Below are positions 9,505 through 19,163 of a DNA stretch of 64,000 bases, piece by piece. Location: assembly GCA_040757065.1 (NCBI GenBank), contig JBFLXR010000004.1:77894-141893 (forward strand), written 5' to 3'. This DNA comes from JBFLXR01 sp040757065. Its GTDB lineage: Bacteria; Pseudomonadota; Gammaproteobacteria; Burkholderiales; Gallionellaceae. A program made the position numbers and the translations under genes. Below the pieces are notes generated by a model. It was not told the origin of the DNA and did no database searches. It worked only from the letters and a program-made list of their open reading frames with translations. Numbering within the stretch: the first letter of the stretch is position 1; every line of letters begins with the position of its first letter.

Positions 9505-10356
9505 ATGAGCGAACGTCGCTACACCTTAACGCTGTCTTGTCCCGATACGGTGGGTATTGTTGCTGCCGTAAGCGGCTTCGTTGCCCAGCACGGCGGCTGG
9601 ATCGTCGAGGCAAGCTATCACACCGATCAGGAGGCTCAGCGCTTTTTCATGCGTCAGGAAATCCGCGCCGATTCGCTGCCGTTCGATGCCGAAGGTTTTC
9701 GCGGGCGTTTTGCCGAGCTGGCGGCGCAGTACCGCATGGATTGGCAAGTGAGCGATTCGGCGCAGAAAAAGCGCGTGGTGATATTGGTCAGCAAGCAGGA
9801 CCACTGTCTGGACGATTTGCTGCACCGCTGGCGCAGCGACGAATTGGATGTAGAAATTCCCTGCGTGATTTCCAACCACGAAGATTTACGCAGTTTCGTC
9901 GAGTGGCACGAAATTCCTTACCATTACGTGCCGATGCACGATAAAGCCGCCGCGTTCGACGAAATTGCCCGATTATTCGATGCCTATCGCGGCGAGGCGA
10001 TGGTGCTGGCGCGCTTTATGCAGATTTTGCCGCCCGAGCTTTGTCAGCGCTATCCGGGGCGCATCATCAATATTCACCACAGTTTCTTGCCGTCGTTTGT
10101 CGGTGCGCGCCCCTATCATCAGGCTTACCAGCGCGGCGTGAAGCTAATCGGTGCTACCTGCCACTATGTCACCGACATTCTAGATGCCGGGCCGATCATC
10201 GAACAAGACACGGTACGCATCGATCATGGCGATACAGTGGATGATCTGGTGCGGTACGGGCGTGACATTGAAAAGACAGTGCTGGCGCGCGGTTTGCGCT
10301 ACCACGTGGAAGACCGCGTACTGTTGTGCGGCCACAAGACGATTGTGTTCCGCTGA
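9505..10356 (+). CDS. purU: Formyltetrahydrofolate deformylase
   Basis: A protein of 283 residues that hydrolyses 10-formyltetrahydrofolate to formate and tetrahydrofolate, balancing one-carbon units and feeding formate to PurT. An N-terminal ACT regulatory domain (about residues 5-80, starting LTLSCPDTVGIVAAVSGF) is followed by a formyltransferase fold. The catalytic elements appear as INIHHSFLPSF (Asn and His) and YVTDILDAGPIIEQD (Asp). The ATG at 9505, ten bases after murI, matches the family; the open frame extends upstream inside murI but that part is a shadow. The gene lies in a methionine/folate-rich neighbourhood only in a loose sense, as metH is 10 kb away. Confidence 0.95.
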   Translation: MSERRYTLTLSCPDTVGIVAAVSGFVAQHGGWIVEASYHTDQEAQRFFMRQEIRADSLPFDAEGFRGRFAELAAQYRMDWQVSDSAQKKRVVILVSKQDHCLDDLLHRWRSDELDVEIPCVISNHEDLRSFVEWHEIPYHYVPMHDKAAAFDEIARLFDAYRGEAMVLARFMQILPPELCQRYPGRIINIHHSFLPSFVGARPYHQAYQRGVKLIGATCHYVTDILDAGPIIEQDTVRIDHGDTVDDLVRYGRDIEKTVLARGLRYHVEDRVLLCGHKTIVFR

Positions 10357-10405
10357 TAAGGCGGGTAGGCTGACGCGCTGCAACATTGAACCTAGGGAGA
10401 ATGCG

Positions 10406-10855
10406 ATGTTGTTGATCGATGCAATCATAGCCGTCGCGGTATTCGCGGCGATCGGGATAATCGGCAGCCTTTTCCGCCGCAAGAAATCCCCGCCGCCGGT
10501 CGCGGCGCATGCGCCGTCTCGTGCCGCGTCGAACGAACTGACGCTGGAACACGATATGAGTTTCGAATACGTGATTACCGGCGAATCGCAACACCAAGCC
10601 GAGATTGGAACCTTGCTATCGGAAGGTAAAACCCCGGCTTACTTCACTGCCGAGCTGGTGCCGGAAGGCAAGCAATTCGGCGTTCATATTCAGCACACTC
10701 CGGTCGGGCAATTGATTACCGAAGATGCTGTCGAGTTCCGCGAATGGCTGACTGACAACGATCTGGAAGGGCAGTCGCTGACCTGTCGTGCCGTGGTGCA
10801 ATCCGGCAAGGATGGCTACCACGTTCGGCTCGATCTGCCATTAGAAAACGTTTGA
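10406..10855 (+). CDS. Hypothetical membrane-anchored protein
   Basis: A 149-residue protein that I do not recognise. A single N-terminal hydrophobic helix (residues 2-23, LLIDAIIAVAVFAAIGIIGS) is followed by an RRKK stop-transfer patch and a Pro/Ala-rich linker. The soluble domain, about residues 45-149, is acidic and probably beta-rich, ending in HVRLDLPLENV. A good AGGGAGA ribosome site lies just before the ATG at 10406. It starts 49 bases after purU and ends 46 bases before a PEBP-family gene in the same direction. The positive-inside rule suggests that the domain after RRKK is cytoplasmic. No catalytic motif is visible. Confidence 0.75.
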   Translation: MLLIDAIIAVAVFAAIGIIGSLFRRKKSPPPVAAHAPSRAASNELTLEHDMSFEYVITGESQHQAEIGTLLSEGKTPAYFTAELVPEGKQFGVHIQHTPVGQLITEDAVEFREWLTDNDLEGQSLTCRAVVQSGKDGYHVRLDLPLENV

Positions 10856-10901
10856 TTCGCCGGTTCACGTTAATTCAAGTTTGCTCATAAGGAGGCTGCT
10901 C

Positions 10902-11447
10902 ATGCATTTTGTTCGTTTATCTGCGCTCGTATTGTCGTTGTTCGCCGGATCGGCGTTGGCCTTCGATTTGTCCAGCCCGGAATTGCAGCCGGGGCGACCG
11001 ATGAGCAAAGCGCAGGAATTTAAGGGATTCGGCTGCGATGGCGGGAATGTTTCGCCTGCACTGAACTGGAAGGACGCGCCTGCCGGGACGCGGAGTTTTG
11101 CGGTCACGGTGTACGACCCGGATGCACCGACCGGCAGCGGCTGGTGGCATTGGGTGGTGTACGACATCCCCGCGACGGCAACCGGCCTGCCCGGCGGGGC
11201 GGTGGTGAAGGCACCGCTGCCCGAGGGGGCAAAGCAAGGGCGCAACGATTTCGGAGGCCGCGACTTCGGTGGGGCTTGCCCGCCGGTGGGCGATAAGCCG
11301 CATCGTTACATTTATACCGTGCATGCGCTGAAGGTGGAAAAACTGGAGGTGCCGGAAGATGCCAGCCCGGCGCTGATCGGTTTTATGCTGCACAGCAACC
11401 GTATCGGGCAGGCGAAGCTGACGGCGACTTACGCACGCAAGAAATAA
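10902..11447 (+). CDS. YbhB/YbcL family PEBP-like protein, exported
   Basis: A protein of 181 residues of the phosphatidylethanolamine-binding (Raf kinase inhibitor-like) family. The N-terminus is a clean signal peptide cut after residue 20 (GSALA before FDLSS), so it is periplasmic. Family landmarks are AQEFKGFGCDGGNVSPAL, VTVYDPDAPTGSGWWHWVVYD and the ligand-pocket segment PVGDKPHRYIYTVHAL. Bacterial members have no settled function. The start at 10902 follows a strong AAGGAGG site; an in-frame upstream codon at 10881 lacks one. It is the last gene of the plus-strand run and converges on amtB, with hairpins between them. Confidence 0.92.
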   Translation: MHFVRLSALVLSLFAGSALAFDLSSPELQPGRPMSKAQEFKGFGCDGGNVSPALNWKDAPAGTRSFAVTVYDPDAPTGSGWWHWVVYDIPATATGLPGGAVVKAPLPEGAKQGRNDFGGRDFGGACPPVGDKPHRYIYTVHALKVEKLEVPEDASPALIGFMLHSNRIGQAKLTATYARKK

Positions 11448-11472
11448 AAAAACGGGCACCTTGCGGTGCCCG
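11446..11472 (-). terminator. Rho-independent terminator of the TorF-glnK-amtB operon
   Basis: An 8-bp perfect stem, CGGGCACC (11453-11460) with GGTGCCCG (11465-11472), and loop TTGC. Read on the minus strand it is followed by seven T residues (11446-11452), the form expected to end transcription leaving amtB. Confidence 0.8.
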
Positions 11473-11510
11473 GTAAAAGAAGCCTTGGGGGCTTCCAGGA
11501 GGAGAAGATA

Positions 11511-11538
11511 CCGCCCCGATTCGGGGCGGTTTACTTTT
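11511..11538 (+). terminator. Hairpin terminating plus-strand transcription before amtB
   Basis: Stem CCGCCCC (11511-11517) and GGGGCGG (11523-11529) around a GATTC loop, followed on the plus strand by TTTACTTTT. A weaker AAGCC/GGCTT hairpin lies between this and the minus-strand terminator, so the convergent gap holds hairpins for both directions. Confidence 0.6.
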
Positions 11539-13051
11539 AGTGGTTGTAGGCGCGTTCGCCGTGAGTCGAAGTGTCCAGACCTTCGCGTTCGGATTCTTCC
11601 GAGACACGCAGGCCGATGGTCAGGTCGACGATCTTGTAGCAGACATAGGCGGCGACGGCAGACCATACCACCGAGGTCAGCACGGCTTGAGCCTGAATCC
11701 ACACTTGTGCAGCGATTTCGGTGTCGACGATCTTGTTGTTCACGTAATCGACGATACCGGTGCCGCCCATTTTCCAGGTGTTGAACACGCCGGTCAGCAG
11801 CGCGCCCAGGATACCGCCCACGCCGTGTACGCCGAATACATCCAGTGCATCGTCCGCGCCCAGCAGTTTCTTCAGGCCGGTTACGCCCCAGAAGCAAGCT
11901 ACGCCAGCCAGACCGCCGATTGCCAAGCCGCCGGCTACGCCTACCCAGCCGCAAGCCGGGGTGATGGCGACCAGACCTGCAACAGCGCCGGACACCGCAC
12001 CTAACAGGCTCGGCTTGCCCTTCAGCAGCCATTCGGCCAGCATCCAGGTCATTGCTGCCGCTGCGGTTGCAGCCAAGGTGTTCACGAAGGCCAGTGTTGC
12101 GGTTGCGCCGGCTTCCAGTGCGGAACCTGCGTTGAAACCGAACCAACCCACCCACAGCAGGGAACCGCCGATCATGGTCATGGTCAGGCTATGCGGAGCC
12201 AAAGCTTCCTTGCCGTAACCGATACGCTTGCCGATCATGAAGGCACCCACCAGACCCGCTACGGCAGCATTGATATGCACCACGGTACCGCCCGCGAAGT
12301 CCAGCGCGCCTTTTTGGAACAGCCAGCCGGCTGTTGCATTTGCCGCATCGGCTGCTTCTTGCGAAGTGTAGGCATCGGGACCCGCCCAGAACCACACCAT
12401 GTGTGCGATCGGCAGATAGGAGAAGGTGAACCACAGTGCCGAGAACAACAGCACGGCGGAGAACTTCATGCGTTCTGCAAACGCGCCCACGACCAGTGCC
12501 ACGGTGATCGCTGCGAAAGTAGCCTGGAAGGCCACGAAGGCGAACTCGGGAATGGCGACGCCCTTGCTGAAGGTCGCGGCGTTGGCCACGCTGCCATCAA
12601 CCGGGTTGAAGATGCCGCTCAGGAACAGCCGGTCGAAGCCGCCGATGAAGGCATTGCCTTGCGTAAACGCCAGACTATAGCCGTACACCACCCACAGCAC
12701 GGTAATCAGTGCGAAGATGGAGAACACTTGCATCAGGATCGACAGCATGTTCTTGCTGCGTACCAGACCGCCGTAGAACAGTGCCAGACCGGGGATGGAC
12801 ATCATAATCACCAGCAGGGTAGCGGTCAGCATCCATGCGGTATCGCCCTTGTTGGGGACGACGGGTGCTGCGGCAGCCGCAGCATCGGCGGCCGGCGCGG
12901 CCGTTTCGGCTGCTGCCGAGGCGGCCTCCGGTGCCGATGCCGTGACGGCAGAGACCGCCTCGGCAGCTTTGGCGGCTTCTTCGGCAAAGGCCGGAACCGC
13001 CAGGCCGCACAGGGCGGCCAGCAGGGTCAGTGAAACGAGTAATTTCTTCAT
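11537..13051 (-). CDS. amtB: Ammonium transporter AmtB
   Basis: A 504-residue Amt-family channel of the inner membrane, moving ammonium under nitrogen limitation. The 11 transmembrane segments start near residue 70; the pore twin-histidine region is visible as YLPIAHMVWFW and LDVFGVHGVGGILGALLTG. Ahead of the channel is a cleavable signal peptide (to residue 23, AFA) and then an unusual Ala/Glu-rich stretch of about 40 residues (24-66) that is probably periplasmic and disordered. The gene is 10 bases after glnK, whose product is expected to plug this channel when nitrogen is plentiful. The C-terminus SEREGLDTSTHGERAYNH is the standard PII-contacting tail. Control is through the sigma-54 promoter upstream of the operon. 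Confidence 0.96.
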   Translation of the reverse strand: MKKLLVSLTLLAALCGLAVPAFAEEAAKAAEAVSAVTASAPEAASAAAETAAPAADAAAAAAPVVPNKGDTAWMLTATLLVIMMSIPGLALFYGGLVRSKNMLSILMQVFSIFALITVLWVVYGYSLAFTQGNAFIGGFDRLFLSGIFNPVDGSVANAATFSKGVAIPEFAFVAFQATFAAITVALVVGAFAERMKFSAVLLFSALWFTFSYLPIAHMVWFWAGPDAYTSQEAADAANATAGWLFQKGALDFAGGTVVHINAAVAGLVGAFMIGKRIGYGKEALAPHSLTMTMIGGSLLWVGWFGFNAGSALEAGATATLAFVNTLAATAAAAMTWMLAEWLLKGKPSLLGAVSGAVAGLVAITPACGWVGVAGGLAIGGLAGVACFWGVTGLKKLLGADDALDVFGVHGVGGILGALLTGVFNTWKMGGTGIVDYVNNKIVDTEIAAQVWIQAQAVLTSVVWSAVAAYVCYKIVDLTIGLRVSEESEREGLDTSTHGERAYNH

Positions 13052-13061
13052 GTCAGACTCC

Positions 13062-14229
<1,168 letters not shown>

Positions 14230-14280
14230 GTTCGATCCTCTCTATCGGTTTGTCTGTAACGGGGTAGTCCGCACCAGAAG

Positions 14281-14300
14281 CAAAGCAGAAACTGTGCCAG
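14281..14300 (-). promoter_or_regulatory. Sigma-54 promoter of the TorF-glnK-amtB operon
   Basis: On the minus strand the sequence CTGGCACAGTTTCTGCTTT holds GG and GC separated by exactly 10 bases (CC at 14297-14298 and GC at 14285-14286 on the plus strand), the defining -24/-12 spacing, and TGGCAC matches the -24 consensus fully. Only the first base of the usual TTGC -12 element differs. The predicted start near 14273 leaves a 40-50 base leader before the TorF ATG. Confidence 0.8.
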
Positions 14301-14372
14301 TAATTAATTATCCATATAAACAATGCATTGCGTTACCAGTCTTGTTTGTGCTAAAAAACAGGGCAAACGCTC

Positions 14373-14410
14373 TGCCAGATTTTGGTGCATGCAATCCACT
14401 GGTTTGGTGC
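14373..14410 (-). promoter_or_regulatory. Two NtrC-like enhancer sites
   Basis: Read on the minus strand, TGCACCAAAATCTGGCA (14373-14389) matches the left half of the NtrC consensus (TGCACCA, then TGGTGCA) and most of the right half. GCACCAAACCAGTGGATTGC (14391-14410) is a second, weaker copy. Their centres are roughly 105-130 bases upstream of the predicted sigma-54 start, the usual distance for enhancer binding by NtrC. Confidence 0.6.
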
Positions 14411-14492
14411 GTATGCTCAATGATATGCCTTACTGATATACTGCGGAAAAATATACAAAAAATATGGGAAATTCGGGAACAGAGGAGGCGAA

Positions 14493-17312
14493 ATGGCAAA
14501 TGCAGTGTGGTGCATCCCGGAATTGAACCGGGAAGTCGTCCGGGAACGGTTTGCTGGTTTGCGCGCCAGCGCTGCGGGCGCTTTGCTCTTTGTTTCGGAA
14601 AGTCAGGCCGGACAGGTGGCTCTGCTGCAAGAAGAGGCCCGTGCAGCCGGGTTGCCTGTTATCGGGGCGGTTTTCCCGGCCTTAGTTACAGATGGAGTAT
14701 TTAATCCGCACTGCGCGGCGCTGGCTTTCCCGCTGACCCGGATGCCGGCCTATCGGCTGATCGGGCTGGAAGCGTACGAAACCGCGCCGGATCCGGTTGT
14801 GGACGAACTCGAAGCACTGGCGAAACAGGCTTCGGGCGACGAACCGGTTACGCTGTTCATGCTGTTCGACGCGCAATTCCAGAAAGTGGCCTCCCTGCTC
14901 GACCGCTTGTATTTGCGGCTGGGCAATGCAGTCCGGTATAGCGGCGCATGTGCCGGCAGCGAGACTTTCCAGCCGATGCCCTGCGTATTCGATTCCGAAC
15001 GCATCATGGGGCATGCCGTTCTGGCGGCGGCGATGCCTGCTTTGCCTTCCGCCGGCGTCGCGCACGGTTATCGCCCGGCCGAGAATACATTCATTGCTTC
15101 CTCGATTCAGGGCAACCGGATCGACCAGATTAACTGGCGGCCCGCGCTGGATATGTATGCCGAACTGGCGGCAGCCAATTACGGTTTAACGGTAAACAAA
15201 GAAAATTTCTATCAGGCGGCCGTGCATTTTCCATTGGGCATTTCTCGGTTGGTGGGCGAAAGCGTGGTGCGCATTCCGGTTGCGCTCGGCGAGGGCGGGT
15301 CAATATATTGCGTCGGCGAAATTCCTGAGAATGCCATGCAAAATCGCGTCGGGGAGGTTCTGGCACAGCCTTGCGGAATATTGCAAGGCGACTCAGTACT
15401 AGTCAGTGACCCGGATTTGCCGGATTTGCTGCCGCCCGGCATGGTTGTGAAAACCATGTTGCGCCTGCGCGTTGGGCAGGCCGGCACCATTTTCCTGTTT
15501 TCACCGCGGGAGATGACGCTGAATCCCTCCATCGGCCAGATTCTGGAGCCGGTGATGCGTAATCTGGAAAAAAACCTCTTCCTGTGCCGGGCCAACGATG
15601 CTTATACCGAGCAATTGGAAACGGAACGTCGCGAAAAGCTGCGGCTGATCGCCAAGGTTTATGAGTGCTCGCGCGACGGTATTTTGCTGACCGACGCGCA
15701 GAGCAGGATTGTCGATCTGAATCCGGCTGCCTCGGAAATTACCGGCTACAGCCGCGAAGAAATCATCGGCAATACCCCCAGATTATGGCGTTCGGATCAT
15801 CATGAGCCCGAGTTTTACCGGCAAATGTGGCATGCGTTGCTGGAGACCGGCGGCTGGCGCGGCGAAATTTGGAACCGGCGCAAAAGCGGCGAGGTTTATC
15901 CTGCTTTGCTGTCCATCGATGCGATTCGCAACGAGGCGGGCGAAGTGCAGAATTACGTGTCGGTGTTCAGCGATATCAGTAGCCTGAAGCAATCGCAGGC
16001 ACGGCTTGAATATCTGGCGCATCACGACGCCCTGACCGATTTGCCTAACCGTACGCTGTTCAATGACCGCCTCGGGCATGCATTGAGCCGCTCTTTGCGC
16101 AGCCGCAGGGTGTTGGCGGTGGTGTTGCTCGACCTCGACCATTTTAAGAATGTGAACGACAGCTTGGGGCATGCCGCAGGCGACCGTATTATCTTGCGCG
16201 AGGCCGCAGACAGGTTGCGGAGCGTGCTGCGTAAAGAAGATACGCTGGCGCGGTTCGGCGGCGACGAATTCGCGGTCTTGCTGGAAGATATCGAGATCGA
16301 TATGGTGGCGACTACCGCGGAACGGATACGCGCGGTTATCGCACAACCGTTCCTGGTCGATTTGCGTACCTTCTTTCTGGGCGTTTCCATCGGCATCAGT
16401 CTGTTCCCGAACGACGGTGAGACAGTCGCTTCTCTAATTAGCAATGCCGATGCCGCGATGTATCAGGCTAAAGCGCAGGGGCGCAATGCGTACGCTTTTT
16501 ATACGCCGCTACTGACCGAGAATGCAATGCAGCGCGTGCAGACCGAGGCCGATTTGCATGCTGCGCTGGAGCGCTGCGAGCTGTCGGTCTACTACCAGCC
16601 GCTGGTCGATCTGACGAGCGGCGAAGTGATCGGGGCCGAAGCGCTGCTGCGGTGGATACATCCGCAAAAGGGGTTTATTCCGCCGGATCGCTTTATTCCG
16701 CTGGCAGAAGAAACCAATCTGATTGTTCCCATCGGCGCATTCGTACTCGAGCAGGCTTGTGCCCAGTCGATGGCATGGCAGGCAGAGGGCATCGCACTCA
16801 AATTGATCGCGGTGAATATTTCGGGCCGCCAGTTGAGCCAGCCGGATTTTCGGGATACCGTGCGGCAAACATTGCAGCGCTCCGGGCTGCCGCCGGAAAA
16901 GCTCGAGCTGGAAGTGACGGAAAGTTTGTTTCTGCAGGATGCGTACGGTGCGATCGAAAAGCTGGATGCGTTCCGCAACGACGGCATCCGGGTCGCAGTC
17001 GACGATTTCGGAACCGGCTACTCCGGTTTGTCGCAACTTAAACGTCTGCCGATCAATAAATTAAAAATTGACCGCAGTTTCGTGCAAAATCTGCCGAACG
17101 ATAAGGACGACATCGCGATCAGCCGCATGGTGATCGCCCTAGGCGGCAGTCTGGGGCTGAGTGTGCTGGCCGAAGGGGTAGAAACGGAAGCTCAGCGCGA
17201 CTTTCTGCTGCGCGAGGGCGTGACGCTGGCGCAAGGCTATTTGTTCGGCAAACCGATGCCGGCGGCAGACTTTGCGGATTTTGTGCGGAACAAACAATCT
17301 CTTGCTAAATGA
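14493..17312 (+). CDS. FIST-PAS-GGDEF-EAL signalling protein
   Basis: A 939-residue cytoplasmic c-di-GMP protein. The first ~370 residues form FIST N and C domains, thought to bind small ligands such as amino acids (landmarks YSGACAGSETFQP and LVSDPDLPDLLPPGM). A PAS domain (about 390-510, DGILLTDAQSRIVDLNPAA) follows. The GGDEF domain carries an intact GGDEF at 589-593 and the EAL domain an intact EAL at 716-718, plus VDDFGTGYSGLSQLKRLP. Both catalytic motifs appear competent, so the net activity cannot be predicted. No membrane segment is seen. AGAGGAGG precedes the ATG. It is divergent from the nitrogen operon and shares its upstream region. Confidence 0.93.
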   Translation: MANAVWCIPELNREVVRERFAGLRASAAGALLFVSESQAGQVALLQEEARAAGLPVIGAVFPALVTDGVFNPHCAALAFPLTRMPAYRLIGLEAYETAPDPVVDELEALAKQASGDEPVTLFMLFDAQFQKVASLLDRLYLRLGNAVRYSGACAGSETFQPMPCVFDSERIMGHAVLAAAMPALPSAGVAHGYRPAENTFIASSIQGNRIDQINWRPALDMYAELAAANYGLTVNKENFYQAAVHFPLGISRLVGESVVRIPVALGEGGSIYCVGEIPENAMQNRVGEVLAQPCGILQGDSVLVSDPDLPDLLPPGMVVKTMLRLRVGQAGTIFLFSPREMTLNPSIGQILEPVMRNLEKNLFLCRANDAYTEQLETERREKLRLIAKVYECSRDGILLTDAQSRIVDLNPAASEITGYSREEIIGNTPRLWRSDHHEPEFYRQMWHALLETGGWRGEIWNRRKSGEVYPALLSIDAIRNEAGEVQNYVSVFSDISSLKQSQARLEYLAHHDALTDLPNRTLFNDRLGHALSRSLRSRRVLAVVLLDLDHFKNVNDSLGHAAGDRIILREAADRLRSVLRKEDTLARFGGDEFAVLLEDIEIDMVATTAERIRAVIAQPFLVDLRTFFLGVSIGISLFPNDGETVASLISNADAAMYQAKAQGRNAYAFYTPLLTENAMQRVQTEADLHAALERCELSVYYQPLVDLTSGEVIGAEALLRWIHPQKGFIPPDRFIPLAEETNLIVPIGAFVLEQACAQSMAWQAEGIALKLIAVNISGRQLSQPDFRDTVRQTLQRSGLPPEKLELEVTESLFLQDAYGAIEKLDAFRNDGIRVAVDDFGTGYSGLSQLKRLPINKLKIDRSFVQNLPNDKDDIAISRMVIALGGSLGLSVLAEGVETEAQRDFLLREGVTLAQGYLFGKPMPAADFADFVRNKQSLAK

Positions 17313-17345
17313 TGCTAAACTTAAACTGTTGATAAAGGAAAAATC

Positions 17346-17609
17346 ATGTTCAATCCCAAATTTCTCGACGATATTTCCGCCAAGCTGAGCGAGGCGGTGG
17401 CTAACAGTCCGGCCAAGGATGTCGAAAAGAATGCCCGCGCACTGCTGGCACAAGGCTTTGCCAAGCTGGATTTGGTCACCCGCGAAGAGTTCGATGTGCA
17501 GGCGCAACTGTTGGCCCGTACCCAACAAAAACTTGCCGATCTTGAAGCGCGCGTGGCAGTGCTTGAGGGGCGCGGCAAGGCGGGCGACATCGCCGACGCT
17601 GCCGTCTGA
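17346..17609 (+). CDS. ubiK: UbiK family ubiquinone accessory factor (YqiC/BMFP)
   Basis: An 87-residue protein of the BMFP/YqiC family. UbiK aids aerobic ubiquinone synthesis by helping assemble the Ubi enzyme complex at lipid. An N-terminal amphipathic segment (KFLDDISAKLSEAVANS) is followed by a C-terminal coiled coil (FDVQAQLLARTQQKLADLEARVAVLEGR), the standard layout. A GATAAAGGA ribosome site precedes the ATG. The stop is 12 bases before the comM start; ubiK-comM adjacency is common in betaproteobacteria, often with a PII gene nearby as here. A later ubiquinone hydroxylase gene (27-28 kb) belongs to the same pathway. Confidence 0.9.
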   Translation: MFNPKFLDDISAKLSEAVANSPAKDVEKNARALLAQGFAKLDLVTREEFDVQAQLLARTQQKLADLEARVAVLEGRGKAGDIADAAV

Positions 17610-17621
17610 TTGCCGGAGGGT

Positions 17622-19115
17622 ATGGGACTCGCCGTTCTGTATAGCCGCGCACTGAGCGGCATGGATGCGCCGCTGGTGACGGTGGAGGTGCATCTGGCGA
17701 ACGGCTTGCCCGGTTTCACCATCGTCGGCCTGCCCGAGGCCGAGGTGAAAGAAAGCAAAGATCGCGTACGCGCTGCTTTGCAGAATTGTCAGTTCGAATT
17801 TCCCGCCCGACGCATTACCGTTAATCTCGCGCCTGCCGACCTGCCGAAGGAAAGCGGGCGTTTCGATTTGCCGATCGCGCTCGGTATTCTGGCGGCGTCC
17901 GGCCAGATTCCCGCCGACCGTCTGGCGGAATACGAATATGCCGGCGAGTTGGCGCTGACCGGCGAATTGCGACCGATCCGCGGCGCACTGGCAATGACTT
18001 ACCATGCCGCTTCCAGCGGCCGGGCGTTTGTTCTGCCGACGGCCAATGCCGCCGAAGCCGCACTGGTGCAGGACGCTGCCGTTTTCCCGGCGCAAACCCT
18101 GCTGCAAGCGGCTACGCATCTGGCGGGCCGGGAGTGCTTGCCGCGCTATGTGCAGCCAGCGCAACAAGCCGTTCTCGACTATCCCGATTTTTCCGAGGTC
18201 AAGGGCCAGTTACAGGCCAAGCGTGCGCTGGAAATCGCTGCCGCAGGGGGGCACAGTCTGCTGATGAGCGGCCCGCCCGGTACCGGCAAATCCATGCTGG
18301 CTGCCCGCTTTCCCGGTATTTTGCCGATGATGACCGAGGCCGAGGCATTGGAAAGCGCCGCCATGCAGTCGCTCGATGGCCGTTTCGATACGGCGGGCTG
18401 GCGCGCCCGTCCGTACCGTGCGCCGCACCATACCGCCTCGGCCGTGGCCTTGGTCGGCGGCGGCAGCCAGCCGCGCCCCGGCGAAATTTCGATGGCGCAG
18501 CACGGGGTGTTGTTTCTCGACGAATTGCCGGAATTCGACCGCAAGGTGCTGGAGGTGCTGCGCGAGCCGTTGGAATCCGGGCGCATTACCATTTCCCGCG
18601 CGGCCCGGCGCGCCGATTTTCCGGCGCGGTTTCAGCTGGTCGCTGCGATGAACCCTTGCCCCTGCGGTTATCTGGGGCATTACAACGGCAAATGCCGCTG
18701 CACGCCCGATCAAGTCAGCCGCTATCGCGGCAAAATTTCCGGCCCTTTACTGGATCGTATCGACATTCAGATCGAAGTCCCCGCCGTGCCGCAGGACGAT
18801 TTGCTGAAGCAGGCCGACGGCGAATCGTCTCAGACGGTGCGCCAGCGGGTCGAGAAGGCCCGACAGCGACAAATCGCCCGGCAGGGCAAGGCAAACGCGC
18901 AGCTGAGCGTCGGCGAAATCGATGCGCATTGCGCACCGGGCGCGCAGGGTGAAGCCTTGTTGCGGCAGGCGATAACGCGTTTGAACCTGTCGGCGCGGGC
19001 GTATCATCGCATCCTGAAAGTGGCGCGCACGATTGCCGATCTGGCGGGCAGCTCGCAGATTCAGTCCGCGCATTTGGCGGAAGCGGTACAGTATCGCAGA
19101 ATGGATAAAGGGTAG
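17622..19115 (+). CDS. comM: ComM/YifB family AAA+ helicase (Mg-chelatase-like)
   Basis: A protein of 497 residues of the ComM (YifB) family, a hexameric branch-migration helicase that promotes recombination of imported DNA. An N-terminal ChlI-like domain (MGLAVLYSRALSGMDAPLV, LAPADLPKESGRFDLP) precedes the AAA+ core with Walker A GPPGTGKSML and Walker B VLFLDELPEF. A four-cysteine segment, NPCPCGYLGHYNGKCRC, lies near residue 350, as in homologues. The ATG at 17622 aligns with the E. coli YifB start; a TTG at 17610 would add four residues. Its presence hints that natural transformation may be possible, but no other competence gene is in the window. Confidence 0.94.
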   Translation: MGLAVLYSRALSGMDAPLVTVEVHLANGLPGFTIVGLPEAEVKESKDRVRAALQNCQFEFPARRITVNLAPADLPKESGRFDLPIALGILAASGQIPADRLAEYEYAGELALTGELRPIRGALAMTYHAASSGRAFVLPTANAAEAALVQDAAVFPAQTLLQAATHLAGRECLPRYVQPAQQAVLDYPDFSEVKGQLQAKRALEIAAAGGHSLLMSGPPGTGKSMLAARFPGILPMMTEAEALESAAMQSLDGRFDTAGWRARPYRAPHHTASAVALVGGGSQPRPGEISMAQHGVLFLDELPEFDRKVLEVLREPLESGRITISRAARRADFPARFQLVAAMNPCPCGYLGHYNGKCRCTPDQVSRYRGKISGPLLDRIDIQIEVPAVPQDDLLKQADGESSQTVRQRVEKARQRQIARQGKANAQLSVGEIDAHCAPGAQGEALLRQAITRLNLSARAYHRILKVARTIADLAGSSQIQSAHLAEAVQYRRMDKG

Positions 19116-19163
19116 GACGGTCGGGGGCAGGGCGATTCGCAATAATATCAAGGGAGAGTGCGC

